Shown: positions 36,369 through 46,023 of the stretch, one piece after another
Position numbering within the stretch: position 1 is the stretch's first letter
Layout of the letters: each line of letters opens with the position of its first letter
Source: G965218495 sp965262785
GTDB lineage: Bacteria; Bacteroidota; Rhodothermia; Rhodothermales; Bin80
Length of the DNA: 64,000 bases
Assembly (NCBI GenBank): GCA_965262785.1
Contig: OZ253559.1
Location: forward strand, 558,001-622,000
Direction of reading: 5' to 3'
Translations under genes and position numbers: made by a program
Notes under the pieces: model-generated
Databases searched by the model: none
What the model saw: only the letters and a program-made list of their open reading frames with translations
Told to the model about the DNA's origin: nothing

Positions 36369-38375
36369 ATGCTGACACTGGCTGAAAAGGTCCTGTTTGC
36401 CCTTGCCGCGGTGTTTTCCGCGTATGGGACATGGCTGGGATTCTCCGCGGTCTTCAGGACGATAGCACGAGGGAGCGGTCCACAACCCCGGTTGAAGGTT
36501 CGCCGGATGGCGCGCGCGTTTGGTACTTGGATCACCATGAAACCCATCTGGAAGGCGCGCACGGTGGCCAGCGTGGTGCACGCAGGCATCGCCTGGGGGT
36601 TCGTCTTCTATATGGCGGTCAATGTCTTTGATGTCACGTGGGGATACACGGGAATCCACCTCTTGGGGAGCGGCATTGCGGGAGATGTGTATCGGCTGGG
36701 AGCGGATCTCTTTAGCGGCATCGTGATATTGGGAATGGTCTTGCTCTTAATCCGGCGCTTTTTAACACCGGCGAAGCAGCTCCTTTCGTTTCGGAGTGAT
36801 ATCCGTCACATCCCATCGGTCAAGCTCAGATTCTTCCACCTCACCGTGTCGCGTGACTCGCTGATTGTCGGGCTGTTCATTTTGCTTCATGTGGGCTTTA
36901 GGCTGCTGGGCGAGTCCATCGGGGTGGCAATAGAGGGCCATGACCCTTTTCAGCCGCTTGCCAGTGCGATGGCGCCACTGTGGCCGGGGGCAGCCTTGGA
37001 AGCTGGCCGCCACGTGTGCTGGTGGATTGCACTGGGGCTCATCCTGCTTTTTGTGCCGTTTTTTCCGTACACCAAGCACTTCCACTTCATCATGGCGGGC
37101 TTCAACTTCTGGACGAAGCCTGAGCGCATCTCCCTTGGGGCGCTAGACCCCATCGACTTTGAGGACGAATCGCTGGAGACGTTTGGCGCACAGCGTATCG
37201 AAGACCTGCCGGCGACCAGCCTCGTTGACGCCTTTGCCTGCATTATGTGCAACCGGTGTCAGGACGTGTGCCCTGCCTACGTTACAGGCAAGGACCTTTC
37301 GCCGTCCGCGCTGGAGGTCAACAAGCGCTACTTTCTGAATGAGAATATGCATGCCCTGGCCCAGGGCGCGTCGTCCGAGCAAACCCTCTTGGACTACGCC
37401 ATCACCGAGTCGGCGCTGTGGGCCTGCACCGCATGCGGGGCTTGCGTTGAAATATGTCCGGTCGGCAACGAGCCGATGCTCGACATCCTTGCCATCCGTC
37501 GCAGCGAGGTGCTGATGGAGAACCGGTTTCCTGCCGAGTTCCAGTCGGCGTATCGCGGCATGGAGCGTAACGGCAATCCATGGAATCTGGCGGCATCGGA
37601 TCGGATGGGTTGGGCCGACGGTCTCCTGGTGCCGACGATTGAAGAAGACCCGCATGCGGACCTGCTGTGGTGGGTTGGGTGTGCGCCGTCCTACGATCAG
37701 CGGGCCCAGAAGACGGCGCGCAGCCTTGTCAAACTGCTGCATGCGGCGGGGATACGCTTTGCAGTGCTAGGAGGAAAGGAGCGGTGTACCGGCGATGCCG
37801 CGCGCAGGAGCGGTAACGAGTACCTGTTTGACATGCTTGCCCGCGAAAACATCGATACGCTCAACACGGTGCGACCGCGACGCATCCTTACGACCTGCCC
37901 GCATTGTCTGCATACCCTCGGCAAGGAATATCGAGCCTTAGGCGGACTCTACGAAGTTGTTCATCACACCCAGCTCCTGGCAGAACTCGCGGCTGCTGGC
38001 AAGCTGGATTTTGCGCCAGAGGACGGGCTTGACGGCGTGACGTTTCATGATCCGTGCTACCTTGGTCGGCAGAATGGGATCGTAGATGCGCCACGTGAAG
38101 CGCTAGCCGCGCTCGACCTGCCGATTGTGGAAATGCCACGTCACGGCAAACGCTCCTTCTGCTGCGGCGCCGGCGGCGCGCAGATGTGGAAAGAAGAAGA
38201 GCCGCCCACCGTTAGTGACGCGCGCTATGAAGAAGCCGCCAGCACCGGCGCCCGTCTCCTGGCAACAGGTTGCCCCTTTTGCCTGACCATGATGACGGAT
38301 GCAGCCAAGAAGGCAGACCAGCCGCTGGTGGTCAAAGACGTTGCCGAAATTCTCGCCGACCGCCTTGCGGCCTAA
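36369..38375 (+). CDS. Membrane Fe-S oxidoreductase (HdrDE-like fusion)
   Basis: 668 residues. Residues 1-240 form about five or six membrane helices with histidines placed to bind haem b (H71, H174, H215 region), like NarI/HdrE. Two ferredoxin-type motifs follow: C291-x2-C294-x2-C297-x3-C301 (CIMCNRCQDVC) and C353-x2-C356-x2-C359-x3-C363 (CTACGACVEIC). The C-terminal part has two CCG-type cysteine blocks (TCPHCLHTLG and FCCGAGG) and HDPCYLGRQN. It would carry electrons between a quinone pool and a cytoplasmic partner; the partner (often EtfAB) is not in the window. The stop overlaps the convergent molybdenum hydroxylase gene by 4 bp. Confidence 0.93.
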   Translation: MLTLAEKVLFALAAVFSAYGTWLGFSAVFRTIARGSGPQPRLKVRRMARAFGTWITMKPIWKARTVASVVHAGIAWGFVFYMAVNVFDVTWGYTGIHLLGSGIAGDVYRLGADLFSGIVILGMVLLLIRRFLTPAKQLLSFRSDIRHIPSVKLRFFHLTVSRDSLIVGLFILLHVGFRLLGESIGVAIEGHDPFQPLASAMAPLWPGAALEAGRHVCWWIALGLILLFVPFFPYTKHFHFIMAGFNFWTKPERISLGALDPIDFEDESLETFGAQRIEDLPATSLVDAFACIMCNRCQDVCPAYVTGKDLSPSALEVNKRYFLNENMHALAQGASSEQTLLDYAITESALWACTACGACVEICPVGNEPMLDILAIRRSEVLMENRFPAEFQSAYRGMERNGNPWNLAASDRMGWADGLLVPTIEEDPHADLLWWVGCAPSYDQRAQKTARSLVKLLHAAGIRFAVLGGKERCTGDAARRSGNEYLFDMLARENIDTLNTVRPRRILTTCPHCLHTLGKEYRALGGLYEVVHHTQLLAELAAAGKLDFAPEDGLDGVTFHDPCYLGRQNGIVDAPREALAALDLPIVEMPRHGKRSFCCGAGGAQMWKEEEPPTVSDARYEEAASTGARLLATGCPFCLTMMTDAAKKADQPLVVKDVAEILADRLAA

Positions 38376-40564
38376 CCCTGAGGCTGCAGGGGTTGTTCGA
38401 TGGCCCGAATAAATGGCTGTGCGTCAAGGCGCACTCCTGTTGCCTCGAAATAGGCGTTTGACAGGGCCGCGGAGACGGGTGGCAGCGATGGTTCACCCAG
38501 CCCTGTCGGGTCGATGCCGTTGTCCACAAAGAACGTCTCTACCTCACGCGGCGCTTCAGACATACGAATCATGCGGTACGCGTGGAAGTTGTTCTGCTCC
38601 GGCTTGCCATCTGCGAAGGACAGACCACTATACATCGCATGCCCAATGCCATCGACAATGCCACCGGCCACCTGGTTGCGAGCGGCATCCGGGTTGACTA
38701 CGATACCGCAGTCAATGGCACACCAAACCTTTTGGACCCTTGGCCCACTTTCGTCCATCGCAAGATCCAGAATCTGTGCTACGTACGAGTTGTGGCAATA
38801 GTAGGCGCTCACGCCTCGGTAAACACCCGGCCTGTCGGTGCCCCATCCTGACTTTTCGCGAACCAGCTTAAGCGTGCCGGCATAGCGTGCGGGGTCGTAG
38901 TCGTTGTCTTCGCCAACGGGGTTTGTCATGGCCCGCTCGAACAGTTCGAGCCTGAAGTCGATGGGATCCTTGCCGGCAGCGCGGGCCACCTCGTCCAGGA
39001 AACTCTGCTCGGCACCAGCGATAAAGTTGCTTCGAGGCGCACGCCAGGCACCAGTGGAGACATCGGAGTTCAGTACCACCAGCTCCGCCAGATAGTTGTC
39101 CACAGCGCCCGCGGGGAAGCGATTGGCAAACACCGGGCTCTCGTTGGTGCCTGCGCCACGCACGGAGAACGCGATGAGGTTGCCCGCTGCATCGAGCCCC
39201 GCCCGGTAGTGAACCTTATACGAGGGGCGGTACGTGCCCTGAGTCATGTCGTCTTCCCGCGTATAGAGCAGCTTGATGGGGGCCTGCATCTTTTGGGAAA
39301 TCACCGCTGCTTCCACCCCGAAGTTGCCGTACAGGCGCCTTCCAAATCCGCCTCCCATCCGCGTGAGGTCAATGGTAATCTTGTCCTCAGACAGTTCGCA
39401 TGCGCTGGCCACTGATCTGCGCAGGAATTCCGGCGTTTGGATGGGTCCAAGGAGTTCCGCCCGGTCGCCCTGTACATGTGCGAAAAAGTTCATGGGCTCC
39501 AGCGTGTTGTGGGCCAAGAACGGGGCGCTGTACGTGCGCTCGACCACCGTAGTCGCGCGGGCGAAGGCGGCTTCCGGGTCACCATCTCGGCGCCCAACCT
39601 CCGCGTTATCGCCCTCAAGCAGCTCGGTCAATTCCCTCTCGTGGAATTCTGTGGATTCCGGCGAGCCGTCCGACTCCCACTCCAGCACGAGTGCCTTCTT
39701 GGCCTTCATGACCTCCCAAGTCGTTGTTCCAACCACGACGACCTTTTCGGTGAAGGCATTGACATCACTCCACTGGCTATCGGGCACGGAAGCATCAATG
39801 GTGAAGATGTCCACGATGCCAGGCATCGCCCGTGCCGCATCGACATTCATGGACTTGAGCCGCATCCCAAACGCCGGCGCGTGCTCAATCATGGCTATAA
39901 GCATTCCCTCCCGATCTACATCAATTCCGAACAGGGGCTGCCCGGTGACAATCTTCGGGCCATCAACGTTCTTGCGCGCCGTGCCGATAATAGTGAAGTC
40001 GCTGGGGCTTTTGAGCTCGATCTCTGCTGGCACCGCTACCCTTGCCGCGTCCTCGGCTACGTCTCCATAACCCAGTGTGCTGCCGGTTGCACGGTGCATT
40101 ATGACGCCTGCCTTGGTTGTCAGCTCACCGACAGGAACCTTCAGTCGATTGGCCGCGGCCTCTAGGAGCATGTGGCGAGCGGTTGCTCCCGCGGTGCGAA
40201 GCGTTGCCCAGCCGAACCGAATAGACTGGCTGCCACCGGCAAGCTGGCGTCGGAAGTTATTTGTATCAAGGCCAGCCTGCTCAACGACAACGTCTTTCCA
40301 GTCCACATCAAGCTCCTCAGCCACGATCATTGGCATGGAGGTCTTGACGTTTTGGCCGATTTCCGGGTTGGCCGAAAATATCGTCACCGTCCCATCGGCA
40401 CTGATGGTGAGGTAAGCATTGATTTCGTGCTCGGCGGCTTCTGGTGCGCCGGCTGCTGCACGTGGCTTGGCCATCCAATGGAATCCAAGCACAAATCCAC
40501 CGCCTGTCAGCGCGGAGGCTTTGAGAAAGGTTCGTCGAGATACTGTTTGGGTCGACACGGTCAC
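38372..40564 (-). CDS. Molybdenum hydroxylase large subunit (IorB-like), Tat signal
   Basis: A 730-residue protein of the xanthine dehydrogenase family, resembling isoquinoline 1-oxidoreductase beta subunits and aldehyde oxidases. Tat signal near the start: SRRTFLKASALTGGG. Molybdopterin-binding blocks: GRRLYGNFGVEAAV, GAWRAPRSNF and the C-terminal GLGEPSLPPVS, whose glutamate is the catalytic base in the family. It pairs with the 2Fe-2S gene 21 bp upstream on the same strand, forming the usual two-subunit enzyme. Export of the folded complex to the periplasm is expected, with the small subunit carried along. Substrate unknown. Confidence 0.92.
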   Translation of the reverse strand: MTVSTQTVSRRTFLKASALTGGGFVLGFHWMAKPRAAAGAPEAAEHEINAYLTISADGTVTIFSANPEIGQNVKTSMPMIVAEELDVDWKDVVVEQAGLDTNNFRRQLAGGSQSIRFGWATLRTAGATARHMLLEAAANRLKVPVGELTTKAGVIMHRATGSTLGYGDVAEDAARVAVPAEIELKSPSDFTIIGTARKNVDGPKIVTGQPLFGIDVDREGMLIAMIEHAPAFGMRLKSMNVDAARAMPGIVDIFTIDASVPDSQWSDVNAFTEKVVVVGTTTWEVMKAKKALVLEWESDGSPESTEFHERELTELLEGDNAEVGRRDGDPEAAFARATTVVERTYSAPFLAHNTLEPMNFFAHVQGDRAELLGPIQTPEFLRRSVASACELSEDKITIDLTRMGGGFGRRLYGNFGVEAAVISQKMQAPIKLLYTREDDMTQGTYRPSYKVHYRAGLDAAGNLIAFSVRGAGTNESPVFANRFPAGAVDNYLAELVVLNSDVSTGAWRAPRSNFIAGAEQSFLDEVARAAGKDPIDFRLELFERAMTNPVGEDNDYDPARYAGTLKLVREKSGWGTDRPGVYRGVSAYYCHNSYVAQILDLAMDESGPRVQKVWCAIDCGIVVNPDAARNQVAGGIVDGIGHAMYSGLSFADGKPEQNNFHAYRMIRMSEAPREVETFFVDNGIDPTGLGEPSLPPVSAALSNAYFEATGVRLDAQPFIRAIEQPLQPQG

Positions 40565-40585
40565 GGGTGTTTAGAGTGATTGGTC

Positions 40586-41092
40586 CTAGCCCATGTTGGC
40601 TGCGGCGGTCTTTATGGCAGCCTTGATTCGCAGGTAGGTACCGCACCGGCAGAGGTTACCCTCCATGCCCTGGTCTATATCTTCATCAGTCGGTGTCGGC
40701 TTGGCCTTAAGAAGCGCGGCGGCATTCATGATCTGACCCGCCTGACAGTATCCACACTGTGGGACGTCATGCTCCAGCCAGGCTTGCTGCAGCGGATGGG
40801 TGCCGTCCGCCGAGAGCCCTTCAATGGTGGTAACGGGCTGCGTGCCGACGCCAGCCACTGGGTAGGAGCAGGATCGGACGGCATTGTTTCCAAGGAGTAC
40901 CGTGCATGCACCACATTGGGCGATGCCGCAGCCGAACTTGGTACCGGGAAGCTTCAGGTGGTCGCGCAGCACCCAGAGCAGAGGAGTGTCAGACGAGCCT
41001 TTTGCAAAATCCACTTCAGCCCTTGATTTGGGAGTAGGAGCTTCGTCAAGCCAGTGTGATTCTGCACGTATCAACTTGTTCGACCTTTGCAT
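40586..41092 (-). CDS. 2Fe-2S subunit of molybdenum hydroxylase (IorA-like)
   Basis: About 168 residues from the ATG at 41092 (a longer frame reaches 41140). Two 2Fe-2S motifs are clear: CGIAQCGACTV in the plant-ferredoxin domain and PQCGYCQAGQ with NLCRCGTY in the four-helix domain. DTPLLWVLRD precedes the first. The usual N-terminal beta-hairpin (an NG-containing strand about 12 residues before DTPLLW) is absent; instead there is SRAEVDFAKGSS preceded by unrelated residues. The start is therefore uncertain and the N-terminus may have been altered by a frameshift. It forms an operon with the large subunit. Confidence 0.88.
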   Translation of the reverse strand: MQRSNKLIRAESHWLDEAPTPKSRAEVDFAKGSSDTPLLWVLRDHLKLPGTKFGCGIAQCGACTVLLGNNAVRSCSYPVAGVGTQPVTTIEGLSADGTHPLQQAWLEHDVPQCGYCQAGQIMNAAALLKAKPTPTDEDIDQGMEGNLCRCGTYLRIKAAIKTAAANMG

Positions 41093-41192
41093 TGCGGAAG
41101 TCTTGCTCGAATGGGGGTGACGAACTGCGCAGGGAGGCATGACACGGCATAGCTGACCCGGCCCGCGCTGATGGCGAGACGGGCCCTACGTG

Positions 41193-42393
41193 AGGGTACG
41201 GGTGCGCTTAGAGCACCAGGCGCATCAACTGGTCGACGGTCAGCGCCAGGATGCCGAACATCAGGTGGCAGTAGACCTTGCTATGCCCGCGTACCCGCAC
41301 ATACCGTCCGCCGAACTCGTCTTTGAGTCGTCCATTGACCCGCTCCACCGTCGAGCGCTCTCTGAAGCGTCTCCTCTCTGGCGTAACGTGTCCGATGCTG
41401 CGTTGCGCCCGCGCCTCGCGCTTCAGCTCCTCATTGCCACGCGGGTTGATATCAATGATCGGCACATGCCCCAGCGATCTGCTATGCTCTCGGATTTCCT
41501 TAGCATCGTACGCACTGTCCATCAAGTCGTACAGACTTTGTACCCGAGCGGCCGTCATCACTGCCAGCGGGATCGCCACCTGGCTGTCATGGACCGAAGC
41601 CGATGTTAGCGCAGCGCTGATCGGAATCCCCCCGTCAATCACATCCAAGTGCAGCTTGAAGCCGACCCAGCAGTGCCCGTGACCCTTCGAATTGCGTTTG
41701 GTCCCGACATTGCAGTCCTTCGGCAGTTCTTCCAGCATATCATCCAGCTCCATGGAGCGTTGACGCTGCAGGCGGGTAGGGGTTTTCGGTTGTTTGCCGT
41801 CGTTGGCCTTGGGCACAGACCGCTTCGGCTTCTCGCGTGCCGGAATCGCGGTCGCGTCCCGCGAAACGTGCCCGGCCAGATGATCCTCCAGCGCGCACTC
41901 CAGCAGCACTGCGTGCAGCCGCCCCGGCAGGTCACTGTTGGCAAATTCCGCGAACGCCCGCGAAAACGACGATTCGCTCGGTACCATGTACGACCACTCC
42001 CAGCCGCATAGCTGGTGCAGTACCGGATCGCTCTTTAGTCGCTCCACCAACGCCCGCGTGGTCGGGATATCGAATACGGACTTAGCCAAAAAAGCCCGCG
42101 CCAGCGCAGCCCGGTTCGCCTTCGGACGGCCTGGACCCTTGGACTCGCACCCCGACAACAGCTCCTCCACGCGCACTAATTCCACCACAGAAACGAATCG
42201 TCTGTGCTGTTCACTGAGCTCGCCAATAGTGAGCTCCAGCAATGGAAACAATCTGAGCTGGAATGTGGACCAGTACCTGGACAACTCTGATCGCAATCGC
42301 ATCTGCACGTTTATTATATACATTTATGATTCTCACGTGTTCCAGTATACGACTCACGACGCACTTAATCCGCATTATTCTCACCCACGCCCT
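41193..42393 (-). mobile_element. IS4/IS5-type insertion sequence (ends tentative)
   Basis: One transposase gene fills it. A weak inverted repeat supports the ends: AGGGTACGGGTGCGCTTA at 41193 and, read inward from 42393, AGGGCGTGGGTGAGAATA (12 of 18 match). No target duplication was found, so the boundaries are tentative. Confidence 0.4.
41208..42323 (-). CDS. IS4/IS5-superfamily DDE transposase
   Basis: 371 residues. The N-terminal third resembles the DUF772-type domain of IS5-like enzymes (GRPKANRAALARAFLAKS, then PTTRALVERLKSDP). The DDE domain shows the first D in VSRDATAIPAR, the second D in LMDSAYDAKEI and the E in STVERVNGRLKDEFGG. An internal ATG at 42302 (MRLRSELS) is an alternative start. 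It appears intact. It lies 68 bp upstream of the 2Fe-2S gene's longest frame, where it may have displaced a promoter. Confidence 0.88.
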   Translation of the reverse strand: MYIINVQMRLRSELSRYWSTFQLRLFPLLELTIGELSEQHRRFVSVVELVRVEELLSGCESKGPGRPKANRAALARAFLAKSVFDIPTTRALVERLKSDPVLHQLCGWEWSYMVPSESSFSRAFAEFANSDLPGRLHAVLLECALEDHLAGHVSRDATAIPAREKPKRSVPKANDGKQPKTPTRLQRQRSMELDDMLEELPKDCNVGTKRNSKGHGHCWVGFKLHLDVIDGGIPISAALTSASVHDSQVAIPLAVMTAARVQSLYDLMDSAYDAKEIREHSRSLGHVPIIDINPRGNEELKREARAQRSIGHVTPERRRFRERSTVERVNGRLKDEFGGRYVRVRGHSKVYCHLMFGILALTVDQLMRLVL

Positions 42394-42529
42394 AACTTTC
42401 TACGCCCGGTTTCGCGCTCGCAACCTATTTTTGCAAAAGGCTCTCACTTCTTATTGGCACAGAGGGATTGGCGTAGACAGTAAATACCACCCAGCCATGG
42501 CAGCCACTAGGACTGCAGTAGTGGCTATA

Positions 42530-43717
42530 TCAATCTTGACTCCTTTGGTCATCGTATTGGTCTGCCTGAGTTAGCGGCACAAATCGGAACACGTCTAGTC
42601 TTGGGTTAAATATGCTGGCATTGGCCTCAAATTCCGCTTGGACCCCCCGATAGGCTAGGCCGTGCTTTGCAAACAGCAGCTTCCCGGCACTACCAGTCTG
42701 TATCTCTTCTTCAATCAGAGGAGTGCCCGTCGTGTCCATTATCATCAGGCCTATTTGTTCGTCAGGCTTTGTGACTAATTTGTATTGATTCAGGTATAGC
42801 ACAAGCAATACGTTTTCGGATAGCATGAAGATCCTCCCGGAAATCGTGGCGGCATTCATCTTTTCCCGTATTGCATTCATCATCAATGGAGTGCTGTCGG
42901 AGATCCTGACATCGTCCTGGATCTCTCGGTAATACGAGGGCTTAGGGCCTATCAGTCCTACGAGTTGACCATTCAGGTCGTACTTGTAAACGTGAGGAAT
43001 AAATGGATGCAGCACATAAACGATGTCTCGCTTGTCCGTTACGATCCCGCCAGCTCTCACACGGCTCGTTATACCGGTAAACTTTTCGCTCGTACCAAAC
43101 CGGGTCAATTCTTGCCCGGATGGATTCATTGTCGCGATATAACTTTCCTGCGGGTAGGCATAGAGCCCTAGAATGGTGCCATCCGATGAAAAGCCGACCA
43201 TTCTAGGTGGCCGGAAGGTAGCGTCCAGGCGTTCTATACACGTACCGTTTCCACTGAAATAGAAGCCAGGTTGACCGTCAAAGAGGACCAATATCCTCCC
43301 AGTTGGCGTGAATCTAGCCATCAAGGGTGCCCAATTGAGCCCTGGGTGGCATGGCTCTGCGGACAACCGTTTAAGTAGGTCACCATTACCTGCGAACAAG
43401 ACAACCTCACGCGCCCTCGCATCCGTAATAAGGAGGCTACCATCGGGGCCCACGTCCATATCATTGATACCTCCGAGTGGTACTTCTTCTGACAACGATA
43501 TTGTCTGCGCAAACTGAAAATAACTCTCAAAGGCCTGTGTACCCGATAAATTGCTCGCAGGGAGTGCGGGCAATGCGGCGAGACTGTCGGCCATCCTTTT
43601 TTCTATGACCGAAGAATCAAACTGTCTGCTACAGCCAATGGAAACTAGCGTGGCAAGACTAAATGCGACGCTTGGTATGAGTGCCGTTCTCGCGATATGC
43701 TCTCGTAATGTTCTCAT
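42530..43717 (-). CDS. 6-bladed beta-propeller lipoprotein
   Basis: About 395 residues from the ATG at 43717, which gives a lipoprotein signal ending in LVSIGC with C29 lipidated; upstream frame extension adds 30 residues with no signal and is rejected. The mature part has repeated blade motifs (INDMDVGPDGSLLITD, PLMARFTPTGRILV, MVGFSSDGTILGLY) as in NHL/6-bladed propellers of Bacteroidota. Probably a binding or scaffold protein in the envelope. No operon partner. Confidence 0.78.
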   Translation of the reverse strand: MRTLREHIARTALIPSVAFSLATLVSIGCSRQFDSSVIEKRMADSLAALPALPASNLSGTQAFESYFQFAQTISLSEEVPLGGINDMDVGPDGSLLITDARAREVVLFAGNGDLLKRLSAEPCHPGLNWAPLMARFTPTGRILVLFDGQPGFYFSGNGTCIERLDATFRPPRMVGFSSDGTILGLYAYPQESYIATMNPSGQELTRFGTSEKFTGITSRVRAGGIVTDKRDIVYVLHPFIPHVYKYDLNGQLVGLIGPKPSYYREIQDDVRISDSTPLMMNAIREKMNAATISGRIFMLSENVLLVLYLNQYKLVTKPDEQIGLMIMDTTGTPLIEEEIQTGSAGKLLFAKHGLAYRGVQAEFEANASIFNPRLDVFRFVPLTQADQYDDQRSQD

Positions 43718-44706
43718 AGAAACGAAAACCGTCTCCCGAACTTCCGGCCTCAAAGATAGCCGCACGGCAATTAGAGACCATGCCCTACTTGCAGACCCCA
43801 GTCCCACCGGACGTTCAGATTACCTAGGTCCCGCAGATAAAGCTTCAGCTCAGAGGAACACAGATCCGAGCTAAGTCGGGACGCAAGCAGTGTCGGAATC
43901 AATTCAGCATACTATGCATCCTGTACTGCCGGGACCTATTCCTTCGTAGTCGTTACACACCATAACGACAGTGCAAATATGGTAGTACCATTCCCAATTA
44001 CACAGGCAATCGAATTTCAATACGCGCTCAAACCGCTTCCATGCCAGTTCTTCTCATGGTGTAGTTTGAAATTGCGCGAACTGGCGCCAGTATGCTCACT
44101 TTGTTCGAAAGGTGCCAGCAGCCTCTACGCTCTATGATACTCCACCACGTAGCCGACAAAATGGACGCGATCTACCACGAGGACGAGGAGCTTATACGAG
44201 CCGCCAATGAGGATGACTATGACCCCGTCTGGGAAGAGCTGGTATATGGCCTAAAGGGCCCTACCTCGTCCTCTTCGTCGACTCTAGACAACGTCCGGGT
44301 TTCTCTCCCCCTGCGCTACGCGCTCCCTGTATCTGGACAAGTTATGCCTGAACCGCGCTGTGTGGACGTTCTTCTGCGCTCGAGGGCAAGAGTCTTCATG
44401 CCCAATTTTGTGTGATTTTGAGCAGTTACAGGGCCTGTACCGCCCCCCAAGTGCCGCTCTCGTGGCATTCGTAGCATGGACTACAGCCCGAAAATCATTT
44501 GCCTGATCTGAAAAGCTGCTATATCAACGGATATGAGCCATTCAGACTGCCGCACAAAAGAGCGAAACACCAATGCCGCGCGCCTGATTCCGACATCAGC
44601 CACAATACCATCATCCGAGTCCCTCCGCTTTGGTGTCGGTTGTCGGTCACGGCCACTAGGGGCACAGGCCTATTGCTCTTCCCCGGCAACCCCAGTCCGG
44701 ATTTCT
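43718..44706. other. No confident gene
   Basis: About 990 bp upstream of the propeller lipoprotein. A + frame at 44092-44415 includes an acidic segment (IYHEDEELIRAANEDDYDP) that could be a real small gene, but there is no family match and the C-terminal half is low complexity. Otherwise nothing could be supported. Confidence 0.35.
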
Positions 44707-45233
44707 CTAACCCCGCGCTATGGGCACCTGGTATTGGGACAAGCTCTGCCCAAAGTCCGCCGTCAGCTCCTTCCCGCTGAACTCCTTGCAAGCGCGGGCT
44801 GCCGCCACCTGGTCTTCGCCGTCCGTTAAAAACGGCTCGCCTCCCTCTCCCTCCAGTAATTCATAGACGCCCCTGTTCAAGTTGTGCCTGAAGCTGCTAC
44901 AGGTATCACGCAGGGGCAGGTCATACGCGCATTCCTTCTGGATCTCCGCGGCCAGCCGCTCAGCATTCGCCTCGCTGGTTTCCAGCTCGGCCTTGCCTTT
45001 CTCTTTGTTTCCCGCCCGCGCTGACACGTAATCCGGGTTGCGACCCCTTTTTTCTTCCTCTCCCTGTATTTGTCCAGGCCCTGCCCATACTTCTTCTCCA
45101 GCGTCACCACATACAGCTCGTGGCCGACCTTATACAGTGGCACCGTGACGGTGCCGTCGGTAACATCGGGACCCAACTGTCTTGGCCCACCGCGCAGCTC
45201 GAAGCCGTGTCGATTCAGGACACTTACCGGAAA
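44707..45233 (-). pseudogene. Hypothetical protein, single frameshift
   Basis: Two overlapping minus frames make one protein-like sequence. The upstream frame gives VLNRHGFELRGG, then VPLYKVGHELYVVTLEKK and GLDKYRERKK; the downstream frame continues RNPDYVSARAGNKEKGK, then AERLAAEIQKEC and FRHNLNRGVYELLEG. The switch falls at a homopolymer (45044-45053, AAAAAAGGGG on the coding strand) and needs a -1 shift. The phase does not fit the standard A-AAA-AAG slippery heptamer, so a simple indel, or a sequencing error, is likeliest. No family recognised. A 51-codon + frame at 45292-45447 (alanine-rich, AEAARIAAVLRAAIG) next to it may be another remnant. Confidence 0.5.
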
Positions 45234-45501
45234 CTATTAAGCCGGCACAGCATAGGCGCAAACTGCTCCCTGCGCACCCCCGGCCCGCCCCGTGCTCCCC
45301 GCCACGGCCCCCAATGCACGCGCCCAGGTGGCCCTCGCGGAAGCCGCGCGCATCGCGGCCGTGCTGCGGGCCGCCATAGGCCTTGCCACCATCGAGGCCT
45401 ATATCCTGCGCTTAAAAACTACACGGAGTGGAAGCTTGGTTGTTTAGTTCGGAGTCGGCTAAATTTGACCCGGGTATGTCCATTACCGTCAAGGAATCGC
45501 T

Positions 45502-46023
45502 ATGAGGTGTGTCTTGTTGATCGGGGTGCTGCTGCTGGCATCCTTTCCCGCTAACGGCCAGAATGCCGAAGCTCGCCTTCAAGAGATGGGCATCACTTTG
45601 CCGGTGCCGCCGGCGCCAGTGGCCAACTACGTGCGCGCCGTGCGCAGTGGCAACCTTGTGTTCCTTGCGGGACACGGCCCAATGCAGTCCGATGGCACGT
45701 ACGTCACGGGCAAGGTCGGACGGGACCTGACCGTTGATGAAGGCTACGAGGCCGCTCGCCTGACCGGTTTGGCACTCCTCGCCTCACTCCGGGCAGAAAT
45801 CGGAAGCCTCAACAAGGTCACGCGCATCGTCAAAGTCAACGGTATGGTGAATGCCACAGATGACTTTACGGAGCAGCCCAACGTCATCAACGGGTGCTCG
45901 GACCTCTTCGTGGCGGTCTTTGGCCCGGAGATAGGCAAGCACGCCCGGGCAGCGGTCGGCATGTCCTCGCTTCCCATCGGCATCGCTGTGGAAATCGAGG
46001 CCGTAGTAGAAGTTGAAGACTAG
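45502..46023 (+). CDS. Exported RidA/YjgF-family protein
   Basis: 173 residues: a signal peptide (about 1-19, LLIGVLLLASFPANGQ) followed by a RidA-fold domain. The conserved arginine for imine/enamine hydrolysis corresponds to R149 in HARAAVGMSSLP, with the closing VEIEAVVEV strand. RidA proteins normally work in the cytoplasm removing reactive enamines such as 2-aminoacrylate; an exported version suggests a periplasmic role or substrate that is unknown. Its 3' end overlaps the convergent subtilase gene by 4 bp through a shared CTAG. Confidence 0.88.
   Translation: MRCVLLIGVLLLASFPANGQNAEARLQEMGITLPVPPAPVANYVRAVRSGNLVFLAGHGPMQSDGTYVTGKVGRDLTVDEGYEAARLTGLALLASLRAEIGSLNKVTRIVKVNGMVNATDDFTEQPNVINGCSDLFVAVFGPEIGKHARAAVGMSSLPIGIAVEIEAVVEVED

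Noticed and set aside
41193..42393. Precise ends of the IS4/IS5-type element
   Set aside because: The inverted repeat is weak (12 of 18) and no target duplication was found, so the ends are kept only as tentative.
45044..45053. Programmed -1 frameshift site
   Set aside because: The A6G4 run is not in the phase required for the A-AAA-AAG heptamer and no family supports a fused product, so an indel is simpler.
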